Positions 45,598-53,486 of a stretch of 64,000 bases of DNA are shown piece after piece; position 1 is the stretch's first letter; each line of letters starts with the position of its first letter. Location: positions 1 to 64,000 of the forward strand of contig JACKLP010000012.1 in the NCBI GenBank assembly GCA_024235875.1, in the 5' to 3' direction. Both the position numbers and the translations under genes were made by a program. This DNA comes from Burkholderiaceae bacterium. GTDB taxonomy: Bacteria; Pseudomonadota; Gammaproteobacteria; Burkholderiales; Burkholderiaceae_E. Below the pieces are notes generated by a model that saw nothing but the letters and a program-made list of their open reading frames with translations, was not told the origin of the DNA and ran no database searches.

Positions 45598-45614
45598 CTT
45601 AAGACGCGCTTAAG
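45598..45614 (-). promoter_or_regulatory. PmrA/QseB-type direct-repeat box upstream of the response-regulator gene
   Basis: CTTAAG, five bases (ACGCG), CTTAAG at 45598-45614, about 108 bp upstream of the regulator start. Each half is itself a palindrome, so the site reads equally on both strands. It overlaps the stop codon of the upstream phosphoribosyltransferase gene. It suggests autoregulation of the two-component system. Confidence 0.55.
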
Positions 45615-46275
45615 GCGTATCGCTCGGGGCCGGCGTGATCCGGGCCGAGAGCAGGCGGACCACTTCGTCGTCGCCGACCTGCGCGAAGTCCTCGTAGTAG
45701 TGGCCGACCGCGACGAAGTCGTCGGGCGCGAGCGGACAGGCGACGACATCGGCCAGGTCGCGAACGCGCTCGAGCGAATCGCGCGCCGCGACCGGGACCG
45801 CGCAGACCAGCGTGGCGGGCGCCTTGGCGCGCAGCGCGCGTAGGGCGACGCGCATGGTCTCGCCGGTGGCCAGGCCGTCGTCGACGACGATGACGATCCG
45901 GCCGCGCGGATCGACCGGGCGACGCCCGGGCGAATAGGCAGATCGCCGGCGCCGAATCGTCTCGAGTTGTCGCACCCGTTCGCGTTCGAGATAGGCGTCA
46001 TCGGCCCCCGCCATCCGGGCGGCATCGGAGACGTGCATCCAGCCGCTCTCGTCCACCGCGCCGACCGCAACTTCGGACCAGCCAGGTGCGCCGATCTTGC
46101 GCACCAGCACGACGTCGAGCTCACCGCCCAATGCCGCCGCGATGCGCGCAGCCATCGGGACCGCGCCCCGAGGAATCGCCACCACCAGCGGATCGCGTCC
46201 GCGATAGTCGCCCAGAAGCGCGATCAGCGCGTCGGCGGCGTCCATGCGATCGCGGTACGGGGGTTGGCGATGCAC
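45610..46275 (-). CDS. phosphoribosyltransferase-domain protein
   Basis: A 221-residue type I phosphoribosyltransferase fold with the PRPP motif RIVIVVDDGLATGETM (about 126-141) and AIPRGAVPMAARIAAALGG early on. This stand-alone subgroup is widespread and mostly uncharacterised, so the base or acceptor is unknown. A start at Met11 is possible. It lies 9 bp after the DUF2783 gene and probably belongs to that transcript. Confidence 0.82.
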   Translation of the reverse strand: MHRQPPYRDRMDAADALIALLGDYRGRDPLVVAIPRGAVPMAARIAAALGGELDVVLVRKIGAPGWSEVAVGAVDESGWMHVSDAARMAGADDAYLERERVRQLETIRRRRSAYSPGRRPVDPRGRIVIVVDDGLATGETMRVALRALRAKAPATLVCAVPVAARDSLERVRDLADVVACPLAPDDFVAVGHYYEDFAQVGDDEVVRLLSARITPAPSDTP

Positions 46276-46284
46276 CGGCCTGAC

Positions 46285-46473
46285 CTACAAGTCCCGTCCC
46301 GCCACGTCGATCGCGCGCCAGATCCGCTCGCGATCGCCCAGCTCGTGGGCGAGGCATAGCGCGAGCTTGGTGAGGAAGACGTCGCGGCGCCCCGGGTCGA
46401 CGGCATCGATCGCCTCGGCGAGCCGGTCGTAGAGGTCCTCGAGCTCCGCGAACGGGAGGGTGGAATCGTTCAT
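46285..46473 (-). CDS. DUF2783-like small protein
   Basis: A 62-residue protein with two predicted helices (FAELEDLYDRLAEAIDAV and DVFLTKLALCLAHELGD) and a tail of the form RIWRAIDVAGRDL. The pattern fits DUF2783, a small family that commonly sits beside FAD-dependent aromatic monooxygenases; that link is from memory of the family. It begins 12 bp after the monooxygenase stop. Confidence 0.75.
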   Translation of the reverse strand: MNDSTLPFAELEDLYDRLAEAIDAVDPGRRDVFLTKLALCLAHELGDRERIWRAIDVAGRDL

Positions 46474-46485
46474 CGATCTCTCCGC

Positions 46486-48195
46486 TCAGTGGCGAGCCAC
46501 GGCGCGCGCCAGGGCATTGGACAGCTTCCCCGAATCGAGCGCGTGCCAGCGCGCGCAGACATGACCGTCGGGACGGACGAGATAGGCGGCACCGGGTGTC
46601 GCCGCACAGCGAGCGGCGACCCGGTTGTCGGGATCGGCGATCGCGCGTACCCGGCGTCGCCCCTCGGTGGTGCGCGGCTTGCCGCCGCCAACCAGCAAGA
46701 GCTCGAGCGGCAATCCATCGGCGTCGACCGCGTCGAACGCATCGATCGCGTCGCGTGCTTGCGCATCGTCGGCCACGAAGGCGAGTACCACGAAACCGCT
46801 GCCCAGGTGATCGAGCAGGTAGTCGTCCTGGCCGAGCCGGACATTGGCCAAGGTCGCACCGGGTGGCACGCCGCCGTCGTAGGCGTCGGTCGCATCGGTG
46901 GTGTTCAACGGGCTGTCGGTGTATTCGTGCGGACGCGAGGTGCGCCAATGCAGCAAGTCCTTGGGCCAATCCTGCGACAGCACGAGCGAGAGCGTCGCGT
47001 CGCGCAACAGGCGGTAGCCGGCGCTCGGCGGCGACATGAAGCGAGTGCTGCGGCCGCCCTCGGCGCAGATCTCGCGCGCCGCGTTCACGCGTTCGTGCGA
47101 ATAGCTGTCGAGCAGCCGGACGTCGGCGGCGCCGGACTCGACCAGTGCGAGCTTCCAGGCCAGGTTCTCGGCATCCTGGAATCCGGTGTTGGCGCCCCGC
47201 ACGCCGAAGATCGGCAGGATGTGAGCGGCATCGCCGGCAAACAGCACGCGACCGGCGCGATAGTCGGGCAAGGTCAGCGTATTGGCCGTGTAGACAGTCG
47301 CCCAGTCGATCTCCCAGGGCACGGGCTGACCGATCATCTCGAGGATCGAGTCGATGCGCTCGGCCAGTCGACGAGGCTCGAGCGCCTGCTCGGGCGATTC
47401 ATCGTCGGGCAGTCGGTAGTCGAGGCGCCAGATGCCGTTGGGTTGGCGGTGGACGAGCACGTTGTTTCCCGGGTTCCAGGCGGGATCGAAGTGGCACAGG
47501 CGCTCGGTCGGCAAGCCGATGTCGGCCTTGATGTCGGTGATCACGAAGCGTCCCGAATAGGCGTTGCCCTCGAAGCGCAGCCCGAGATGGCGGCGCAGTG
47601 ACGAGCGGCCTCCGTCGGCCGCGACGATCCAGTGCGCATCGAGCCGGTACTCGCCTGCGGGCGTGTCCAGCAACAGGGTCGCGTGATCGCCGTCGACGTC
47701 GTTGTGCTCGAGGCCGATGGCCTTGGTCTGCCACCGGATGTCGACCCGTCCGCTGGCGAGCGCCGCGTCCACCAGGTACTCCTCGATGAGCTGCTGGTGC
47801 AGGTTGGTACCGGGCATGAAGCGGCTGTCCTCGTCCACCGGCATTTGCATGCGGTAGACCTCCTGGCCGCGATAGAAGGAGCGGCCGGTCGACCAGGTCA
47901 GGCCGATCTCGACGAAGCGTTGGTGCACGCCCGCGTGCTGCAGGATCTCCATCGAGCGGCGCGTGAGCACGATCGCGCGGCTGCCTTCGGAGAGCTGCGC
48001 CTCGGCCTCGATCACCACCGAGCGAATGCCGTGCTGCGCGAGCACGATTGCCGTGGTGAGCCCGACCGGTCCGGCGCCGACGATCGCGACCGGGCAGGCT
48101 GGTGCCTCGCCGTCGAGCTCGGGCGGGCGCACGAACGGATGGATCCGATATGGGTAGTAGAGCGATCGGCGAGGTTCGGTGACGGGTCGATGCAT
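46486..48195 (-). CDS. FAD-dependent aromatic hydroxylase (MhpA/PheA/TfdB-like)
   Basis: A 569-residue class A flavin monooxygenase. The FAD Rossmann motif is VAIVGAGPVGLTTAIVLAQH (about 36-55), the DG motif is WIVAADGGRSSLRRHLG, and the second FAD motif is VLFAGDAAHILPIFGVRGAN. The C-terminal thioredoxin-like domain (from about 450) is present. The ATG at 48193-48195 gives the family length. Related enzymes hydroxylate phenols such as 3-hydroxyphenylpropionate or resorcinol. If it acts on resorcinol, its product would be the hydroxyquinol used by the operon at 35-39 kb; that is inference. Confidence 0.87.
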   Translation of the reverse strand: MHRPVTEPRRSLYYPYRIHPFVRPPELDGEAPACPVAIVGAGPVGLTTAIVLAQHGIRSVVIEAEAQLSEGSRAIVLTRRSMEILQHAGVHQRFVEIGLTWSTGRSFYRGQEVYRMQMPVDEDSRFMPGTNLHQQLIEEYLVDAALASGRVDIRWQTKAIGLEHNDVDGDHATLLLDTPAGEYRLDAHWIVAADGGRSSLRRHLGLRFEGNAYSGRFVITDIKADIGLPTERLCHFDPAWNPGNNVLVHRQPNGIWRLDYRLPDDESPEQALEPRRLAERIDSILEMIGQPVPWEIDWATVYTANTLTLPDYRAGRVLFAGDAAHILPIFGVRGANTGFQDAENLAWKLALVESGAADVRLLDSYSHERVNAAREICAEGGRSTRFMSPPSAGYRLLRDATLSLVLSQDWPKDLLHWRTSRPHEYTDSPLNTTDATDAYDGGVPPGATLANVRLGQDDYLLDHLGSGFVVLAFVADDAQARDAIDAFDAVDADGLPLELLLVGGGKPRTTEGRRRVRAIADPDNRVAARCAATPGAAYLVRPDGHVCARWHALDSGKLSNALARAVARH

Positions 48196-48257
48196 GGGTG
48201 CTGCCTGGGCGCTGGGTGAAGACGGATTCGCATCTTCGGCGAACGGACGCTCACTGT

Positions 48258-48279
48258 CTGTCGCACGATTTTGCGACAG
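48258..48279. promoter_or_regulatory. 22-bp palindrome (CTGTCGCA-N6-TGCGACAG), probable operator
   Basis: A perfect 8-bp inverted repeat with a 6-bp spacer, centred about 74 bp upstream of the monooxygenase start, in the 140-bp gap after the LuxR-type regulator gene. Size and position fit a dimeric regulator site, and the LuxR-type protein next door is the first candidate to bind it. Confidence 0.5.
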
Positions 48280-48335
48280 TGTCGGCAACTTTGTTGGCGC
48301 GGGACGCTGAAAGCCCGGGCAGCGCGAGTGCGGGC

Positions 48336-49187
48336 TCAGTCGCCGACCGCGCCGACGTAGAGTCCGAACAGCGCGCCGACGCTCCCGACCTCGAGCTTTC
48401 GGTAGGCCCGCCGTCGGAAGGTGTTGACGGTGTGCGTGGACACGCCCAGTGCGTCGGCGATCGCGCCGTTGGCGTGTCCCAAGGCGATCTGCACACAGGT
48501 TTCGGCTTCGCGCTCGGACAGTCGGGCGGGGTGGGTCGCGAAAAACCGCCGCAGGTTCACGGCCAGGGCCTCGGCCGCGGGCGATCGCTCCTCGCGCGGC
48601 TCGCGCAGCTCGGCGTGACGAGCGAGCGCGGCGAGCAGCGTGCGCTGCATGGATGCGACGGTGGCGATCTCGGCATCGGAGAACGGCTCGCGCTCGCGAC
48701 GTCGGTAGAGGCTGAGGTAGTAGCCGGCATCGTCGTGGCGACCATGCACCACGATCTTCTCGTCGAGACGCACGCGCTCGAACAGCTCGCGTCGGTAGTC
48801 GGGCTGTCCGATCTCGACCAATCGCACGCGCCGCACGGTCGGCAGATCGCCGATGCCGCCGCGCAGCACCGGGTCGTGCCGGTGGAGCGTCTGGGCGTAC
48901 ACGCGGCAAAGCGCCTCGACGACGCCTGTCTCGCCCGGACGCTCCGACACCAGGCATCGCGGGGCCTGTCCGGCGGCGACTCGCCATGCCGTGCACTGGT
49001 CGATCGCGACTCGTGCCGCGACGAAGCGATGGAATGCCGTCGAGAAGCGCCCACGGCCGATCGAATCGAGCAGCGCAGGGATCCCGCAGGCATCGAGTTC
49101 GTCGACGCCGGGCGGCGGATCGGAGCCTGCGCCAAGGGCGAGGCGCCCGCTGCCGCGAGCGCGTCGCCCGTGCGCGTTCGTCGCCAC
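48336..49187 (-). CDS. LuxR-type transcriptional regulator
   Basis: A 283-residue regulator with a C-terminal LuxR helix-turn-helix (LSEREAETCVQIALGHANGAIADALGV... about 230-275), preceded by an uncharacterised N-terminal domain. That domain may be GAF-like (KIVVHGRHDDAGYYLSLYRR). The GTG at 49187, 2 bp after the dehydrogenase stop, is chosen because longer frames run back into that gene. It is co-transcribed with the Mct-like and Mcd-like genes and lies just upstream of the monooxygenase, so it may control both. Confidence 0.83.
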   Translation of the reverse strand: MATNAHGRRARGSGRLALGAGSDPPPGVDELDACGIPALLDSIGRGRFSTAFHRFVAARVAIDQCTAWRVAAGQAPRCLVSERPGETGVVEALCRVYAQTLHRHDPVLRGGIGDLPTVRRVRLVEIGQPDYRRELFERVRLDEKIVVHGRHDDAGYYLSLYRRREREPFSDAEIATVASMQRTLLAALARHAELREPREERSPAAEALAVNLRRFFATHPARLSEREAETCVQIALGHANGAIADALGVSTHTVNTFRRRAYRKLEVGSVGALFGLYVGAVGD

Positions 49188-49189
49188 GC

Positions 49190-50872
49190 TCAGCCTGGCA
49201 GGCTCGCCTCGAGCAGGCGTCGCCCGATCACCTGGGCCTGGATCTCGCCCGCGCCCTCGAAGATGTTCAGGATGCGCGCGTCGCACAGGATGCGGCTGAT
49301 CTCGTACTCGAGCGCGTAGCCGTTGCCCCCATGGATCTGCAGCGCGCCGTCCGCGTTGGACCAGGCAATGCGCGCGCCGAGCAGCTTGGCCATGCCGGCC
49401 TCGAGGTCGCAACGCTCGCCCGTGTCCTTGCGACGCGCCGCGAAATACGTGATCTCGCGTGCGATCACGTTTTCGACCAGCATCATCACGAGCTTGTCGG
49501 CCACCCGCGGGAAGCTGGCCAGCGCCCGACCGAACTGATGGCGCTCGAGGGCGTAGCGGCGGCCGACGTCATAGGCATCCCAGGCCACGCCGAGCGCGCG
49601 CGCGGCGGTCTGGATGCGGGCACTCTCGAAGGTGCGCATCAACTGCCGGAAGCCGAAGCCTTCCTCGCCGCCCAGCAGGGCCTCGGATGGCATCGAGAAG
49701 CCCTCGAACGCGATCTCGTACTCCTTCATGCCGCGGTAGCCCAGCACCGGGATCTCGCCGCCGCGCATGCCCTTGGCAGGGAAGGGGTCGGCCTCGGTGC
49801 CGCGTGGCTTCGGTGCGAGGAACATCGACAGCCCGCCATGGCCGGCACGATCGGCATCGGTGCGCGCGAGCAGCGTCATCATGTCGCTGCGGGCCCCGTG
49901 CGTGGACCAGGTCTTGGCGCCGTCCACGCGCCAGGAGCCATCGGCCTGGCGGATCGCGCGCGTGCGAAGATTGGCGAGGTCGGATCCGATGTCGGGCTCG
50001 GTGAAGACCGCGCAGGGCAGGACTTCGCCGCTGGCGATGCGCGGCAACCAGTCGGCCTTCTGCGCGTCGGTGCCCGAGCCCGAGATCAGCTCGCCGGCGA
50101 TCTCCGAGCGCGTACCGAGCGAGCCCACGGTCAGATAGCCACGCGAGAGTTCCTCGGAGACGATGCACATCGCCAGCTTGCCCATGCCCTGGCCGCCATG
50201 GGATTCGGGGATGGTCACGCCGAACACGCCCAGCTGCGCCATCTCGGCGAGTATTTCATCGGGGATCAGCGCATCGTCCAGGTGCCAGCGGTGGGCGTTC
50301 GGGCGGATCCGCTCGCGTGCGAAGCGACGGAAGGTGTCGCGCACCATGTCGAGGGTTTCGTCATCGAGCGATTCGTCGATGGCCGTGCCCGCGACGACGG
50401 CCTCGGCCAGGGCGGCACGGATCGTGGGCGCGCAACCGGCCTCGACCAGCGATCGCACCGCCGGCTGCGCCGCCAGCGCGGCTGCGGCCGCCCCGGCGCC
50501 CATGTCGGCCGGGCGCGCGAACTCGAGCTGGCTCATCGGGATCGCGCTCGTGAGCTGGGCCAGGTATTCGCCGGCGCCGACGGTCGCGATCATGCGCTCC
50601 ACCTCACCCAGGCGGCGTGCGGCATCGAGCCGCCGGATCCAGCCCGAGAGCTCGGTCAGCGCGCGCACATAGGTCGCATTCCAGGCCAGGCCGTGGACCG
50701 CGCGCTGCTCGCGATCCACGGGCGAAGGCCGCTTGCTGCCGTCGGCCGGCGCCGGCGACGGCGCCTCGAGTCGCGCGGCGACGCCCTGGCGGGCCGCCTC
50801 GACATAGCGCGTAGCCGCCTGCGTGGCCGCGGCCAGCAGGTCGACCAGGTCCTGGGGAACTCCGTTGCTCAT
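49190..50872 (-). CDS. acyl-CoA dehydrogenase, probably (2S)-methylsuccinyl-CoA dehydrogenase (Mcd-like)
   Basis: A 560-residue flavoprotein, about 170 residues longer than ordinary acyl-CoA dehydrogenases. The N-terminal extension contains VHGLAWNATYVRALTELSGW and GEYLAQLTSAIPMSQLEF, which is how I recall the extra domain of methylsuccinyl-CoA dehydrogenase. The catalytic part shows CAVFTEPDIGSDL, THGARSDMMTLLAR and the C-terminal QIHGGNGYALEYEISRILCD. The catalytic Glu region is FEGAGEIQAQVIGRRLLE. It overlaps the CoA-transferase gene by 4 bp. Oxidation of methylsuccinyl-CoA to mesaconyl-C1-CoA fits that neighbour. Another branched acyl-CoA is the alternative. Confidence 0.75.
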   Translation of the reverse strand: MSNGVPQDLVDLLAAATQAATRYVEAARQGVAARLEAPSPAPADGSKRPSPVDREQRAVHGLAWNATYVRALTELSGWIRRLDAARRLGEVERMIATVGAGEYLAQLTSAIPMSQLEFARPADMGAGAAAAALAAQPAVRSLVEAGCAPTIRAALAEAVVAGTAIDESLDDETLDMVRDTFRRFARERIRPNAHRWHLDDALIPDEILAEMAQLGVFGVTIPESHGGQGMGKLAMCIVSEELSRGYLTVGSLGTRSEIAGELISGSGTDAQKADWLPRIASGEVLPCAVFTEPDIGSDLANLRTRAIRQADGSWRVDGAKTWSTHGARSDMMTLLARTDADRAGHGGLSMFLAPKPRGTEADPFPAKGMRGGEIPVLGYRGMKEYEIAFEGFSMPSEALLGGEEGFGFRQLMRTFESARIQTAARALGVAWDAYDVGRRYALERHQFGRALASFPRVADKLVMMLVENVIAREITYFAARRKDTGERCDLEAGMAKLLGARIAWSNADGALQIHGGNGYALEYEISRILCDARILNIFEGAGEIQAQVIGRRLLEASLPG

Positions 50873-52110
50873 CGCCGCTTCTCCGCTTCGCCGGCACGTG
50901 CCACCACGCCGCGTTCGAGCAAGGCGCCGATCTCGTGCGTGGCCAGTCCCAGTACCTCGGCGAGCACCGCCTCGGTATGCTCGCCCAGTCGCGGCGCGCG
51001 AGCGACGGGGATTCGCGCCGTATCGGAATAGATCGCCGGACTGCCCGGGGTGAGATAGGTGTAGCCGCTCGGGTGCGCGACTCGCTCCATCATGGGGTTG
51101 GCCTCGCTCAGTTCGGGCTCGGTGCGCAACGACTCCGACAAGTCCTTGTAGGGCCCCCAGCAGACGCCTTGCGCGTCGAAGACTTCCTTGATCGCCGCAT
51201 AGGGTCGCGCGCCCACGGCCCGCTCGACGACCGGATCGATGGCATCGCGGTGCTCGAAGCGCGTGCCCTCGTCGACGGCGAAGCTCACGCCGCGTTCGCG
51301 TTCGATGGCCGCGATCTCGTCGGCGATCCCCAGCGAGGCGAGCAGTCCGCTCCATTGCTTCTGGGTGATCGCCACGATCATCACCCGACGGCCGTCGGCA
51401 CAGGCGAAATCGCGCCCGAAGGCGCCGAACACGCTGTTGCCGATGCGGGGACGGTCGGCGCCGGTGGTCTCGACCTCGGCGATCTGGCCGAGCGCGCCGA
51501 GCGCGCAGAACGCGACGCTCGATAGCGGCAGCGCCACTTCCTGGCCGCGCCCGGTGGCCCGCCGGAATCGCTCGGCCGCCATCAGGTGGAAGGCGGCCAG
51601 CGCGCCGGTGCTGATGTCCCAGCCGGGCATCACGTGATTGACCGGGCCGGCGGTATCTTCGGGGCCGGTGACGTGGGGGTAGCCTGCGACCGCGTTGATC
51701 GTGTAGTCCAACCCCGTGCTGCCGTCGGCCCAGCCCTGGACTCGCACCGTGATCAGGTCGGGTCGCTTCTGGGCGAGCTTGTCGTGGGCCAGGAATCCGC
51801 CCCGAGGGAAATTGGTCACGAACAGCCCGCCGCCCTCGCCGGGCGCGGTGATCAGGGCCACGGCGAGCTCACGGCCCTCGCGGCTGCCAAGGTCGATCGC
51901 GATCGAGCGCTTGCCCTTCTGGAGCCCTTCCCAGTAAAGGCTCGCGCCCGGGTGCTCGGAGCGGGGCCAGCGGTGGAAATCGGGTCCGCCACCGATCGGG
52001 TCGAAGCGGATCACGTCGGCGCCGAGCTGCGCCAGGTGAAGCGCGCATGACGGGGCGGCCACGAACGATGCGCCTTCGACCACGCGCATGCCCTCGAGCA
52101 TCGAATACAT
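50869..52110 (-). CDS. family III CoA-transferase, probably mesaconyl-CoA C1-C4 CoA-transferase (Mct-like)
   Basis: A 413-residue family III (CaiB/Frc) CoA-transferase. The N-terminus MRVVEGASFVAAPSCALHL, then LGADVIRFDPIGGGPDFHRW, is close in pattern to 2-methylfumaryl-CoA isomerase (Mct) of the 3-hydroxypropionate bi-cycle. The likely catalytic Asp is in VMPGWDISTGALAAFHL. An AGGAGG site precedes the ATG at 52108-52110. Mct moves CoA within mesaconate from C1 to C4. The call rests on remembered family patterns; a generic CoA-transferase cannot be excluded. Confidence 0.75.
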   Translation of the reverse strand: MYSMLEGMRVVEGASFVAAPSCALHLAQLGADVIRFDPIGGGPDFHRWPRSEHPGASLYWEGLQKGKRSIAIDLGSREGRELAVALITAPGEGGGLFVTNFPRGGFLAHDKLAQKRPDLITVRVQGWADGSTGLDYTINAVAGYPHVTGPEDTAGPVNHVMPGWDISTGALAAFHLMAAERFRRATGRGQEVALPLSSVAFCALGALGQIAEVETTGADRPRIGNSVFGAFGRDFACADGRRVMIVAITQKQWSGLLASLGIADEIAAIERERGVSFAVDEGTRFEHRDAIDPVVERAVGARPYAAIKEVFDAQGVCWGPYKDLSESLRTEPELSEANPMMERVAHPSGYTYLTPGSPAIYSDTARIPVARAPRLGEHTEAVLAEVLGLATHEIGALLERGVVARAGEAEKRR

Positions 52111-52215
52111 TCCTGCGTCCTCCTTTCGCAGCCTGCAGGCCGCCAAGCATACGCAAGTCGTCGATCGGGTGCTTCGCCGGCGTTCCGTGCCCGGCGCAAA
52201 GCCCGGCGGGGGAAC

Positions 52216-52229
52216 TTGATCGACGTCAA
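52216..52229. promoter_or_regulatory. FNR/ANR-type box (TTGAT-N4-GTCAA)
   Basis: TTGATCGACGTCAA differs by one base from the TTGAT-N4-ATCAA consensus of CRP/FNR-family oxygen regulators. It lies in the 243-bp divergent gap between the Mct-like gene and hsp20, 124 bp before the hsp20 start. Confidence 0.5.
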
Positions 52230-52258
52230 AGGCGAATCGACCGGCGGCCGAGCGGGGG

Positions 52259-52286
52259 CTTGAAAACCGCCGGCACGCGCCCAGAT
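52259..52286 (+). promoter_or_regulatory. candidate heat-shock (sigma-32-like) promoter of hsp20
   Basis: CTTGAA (52259-52264), 15 bp, CCCAGAT (52280-52286): this resembles the sigma-32 consensus CTTGAA-N13-15-CCCCATnT. It is 67 bp before the hsp20 start and about 30 bp downstream of the FNR-type box. Confidence 0.45.
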
Positions 52287-52353
52287 TCGTGCCATGGCAG
52301 CCGAAACGAGGCAAGCCAGCCAGGGAAGAAAAGATCCTGCAAGGAGAAATGCA

Positions 52354-52776
52354 ATGACTCGCCTGTCCGTCTATGACCCGTTCTCGGAAGTGTTTCCCGA
52401 GTTGTTTCGCAGCGTTCTGCAACCGAGCGTGCGCACCAATGGCGACAAGCCGATGGAGATCCGCGTCGACGTCAAGGAGGCGGCCAAGGCCTACACCGTC
52501 GAGGCCGAGATCCCAGGCGTCGCGAAGGACGACATCCATGTGCAGATCGACGGCAATCGCGTCGCGATCTCGGCCGAGGTCAAGCGCAACGAAGAGAAGA
52601 AGGAAGGTGAACGCGTCCTGCGCAGCGAGCGCTACTACGGCGCGGTCTCGCGCGTTTTCTCGCTGGCCAGCGAGATCGACGAGGCACAGGCCAACGCCAG
52701 GTTCGACAATGGCGTGCTGACGCTGACCCTGCCCAAGAAAGAGGCCACCGGGGGGCGCAAGCTGACCGTGTCCTGA
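52354..52776 (+). CDS. small heat-shock protein, Hsp20/alpha-crystallin family
   Basis: A 140-residue ATP-independent chaperone that holds unfolding proteins. The alpha-crystallin domain spans about 40-130 and contains VEAEIPGVAKDDIHVQIDGN and FDNGVLTLTLPKKEA, the A-x-x-x-n-GvL hallmark. The ATG at 52354 follows AAGGAGAAATGCA. It stands alone, ending in a strong terminator, with the FNR-type and heat-shock-like elements upstream. Confidence 0.95.
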   Translation: MTRLSVYDPFSEVFPELFRSVLQPSVRTNGDKPMEIRVDVKEAAKAYTVEAEIPGVAKDDIHVQIDGNRVAISAEVKRNEEKKEGERVLRSERYYGAVSRVFSLASEIDEAQANARFDNGVLTLTLPKKEATGGRKLTVS

Positions 52777-52836
52777 GCGAGTGGCGCGCGGCCCGCGTCC
52801 GGGGCACCGGCCGGACGGTTGCCGCCAGCCCAACGG

Positions 52837-52866
52837 AAGACGGCCCCTCGCGGGGCCGTCTTTCTT
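52837..52866 (+). terminator. rho-independent terminator of hsp20
   Basis: An 11-bp perfect stem AAGACGGCCCC (52837-52847) and its complement (52852-52862) with a 4-base loop, followed by TCTTTT. It can also serve the small convergent gene at 52913. Confidence 0.9.
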
Positions 52867-52912
52867 TTCGGCGTGGCCTGGGCCGCAGCGGCCAGCGCCG
52901 CAGCCCCGGTTC

Positions 52913-53146
52913 TCAGCCCTTGCTCGCGGCGGCCTTCGCCTTGCGCGCCTTCTTGCGCTTGGCCTTGCCCTTGGCTTTGCCCTTGACGGCCTTGGCCTTC
53001 TTTCCGGCCTTGGCGGCGGGCGCCTTGGTACCGGCGGTCGCGGCCGGTGCAGACGGGTTCTGCGGCGCCGGCGTACCCTGGGCGAGCGCGAGGGCGGGAG
53101 AAACGGCCACGGCGACCGCCGCGACGAGATGACGAAGGTTCATCAT
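52913..53146 (-). CDS. small exported Lys/Ala-rich basic protein
   Basis: A 77-residue protein with a clear signal peptide (MNLRHLVAAVAVAVSPALAL, cleavage near ALAQ). A short Ala/Pro/Thr stretch follows, then a strongly basic low-complexity tail built from KAK, KGK and KKARK units. The ATG pair at 53141-53146 follows GGAG. It is not recognised. The tail resembles those of nucleic-acid- or polyanion-binding proteins, but export argues for an envelope or periplasmic role. Confidence 0.65.
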   Translation of the reverse strand: MMNLRHLVAAVAVAVSPALALAQGTPAPQNPSAPAATAGTKAPAAKAGKKAKAVKGKAKGKAKRKKARKAKAAASKG

Positions 53147-53239
53147 GAGCTCCGATGATGGATACGGGAAAGGCTCCCGCGCCACTCAACGGCCGGCTTG
53201 CGCGCGCGTTGACGCGCCCATGCCCGGATGACGGACACC

Positions 53240-53437
53240 TCAGCCGGTGACCTCGTAGCCCTCTTCGGTGATCGCCGCCACCAGTTGCTCGCGACCGAGC
53301 TTCGTGGAGTCGACGTCGACCTTGCCCGAGCCCAGGTCCACGTTCACGCCGGCATCGGCATCCATGTCACGAATTGCCTGCTCGACCGCGCGAACGCAGT
53401 GCCCGCAACTCATACCCTTGACCTGTAGGCTGATCAT
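53240..53437 (-). CDS. copZ: copper chaperone (heavy-metal-associated domain), CopZ-like
   Basis: A 65-residue ferredoxin-like HMA domain with the metal site KGMSCGHCVRAV (CxxC at about residues 10-13). Its length is that of a single-domain chaperone. It would deliver Cu(I) to CopA or CueR. The ATG at 53435-53437 is preferred over a longer frame because that is where HMA domains begin. It is divergent from copA and preceded by a 19-bp-spacer CueR-type promoter. Confidence 0.9.
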   Translation of the reverse strand: MISLQVKGMSCGHCVRAVEQAIRDMDADAGVNVDLGSGKVDVDSTKLGREQLVAAITEEGYEVTG

Positions 53438-53486
53438 CGCTTCTTGCTCCGTTGGGACTTCGTCTCGCCCTGTTGACTCCAATCAA

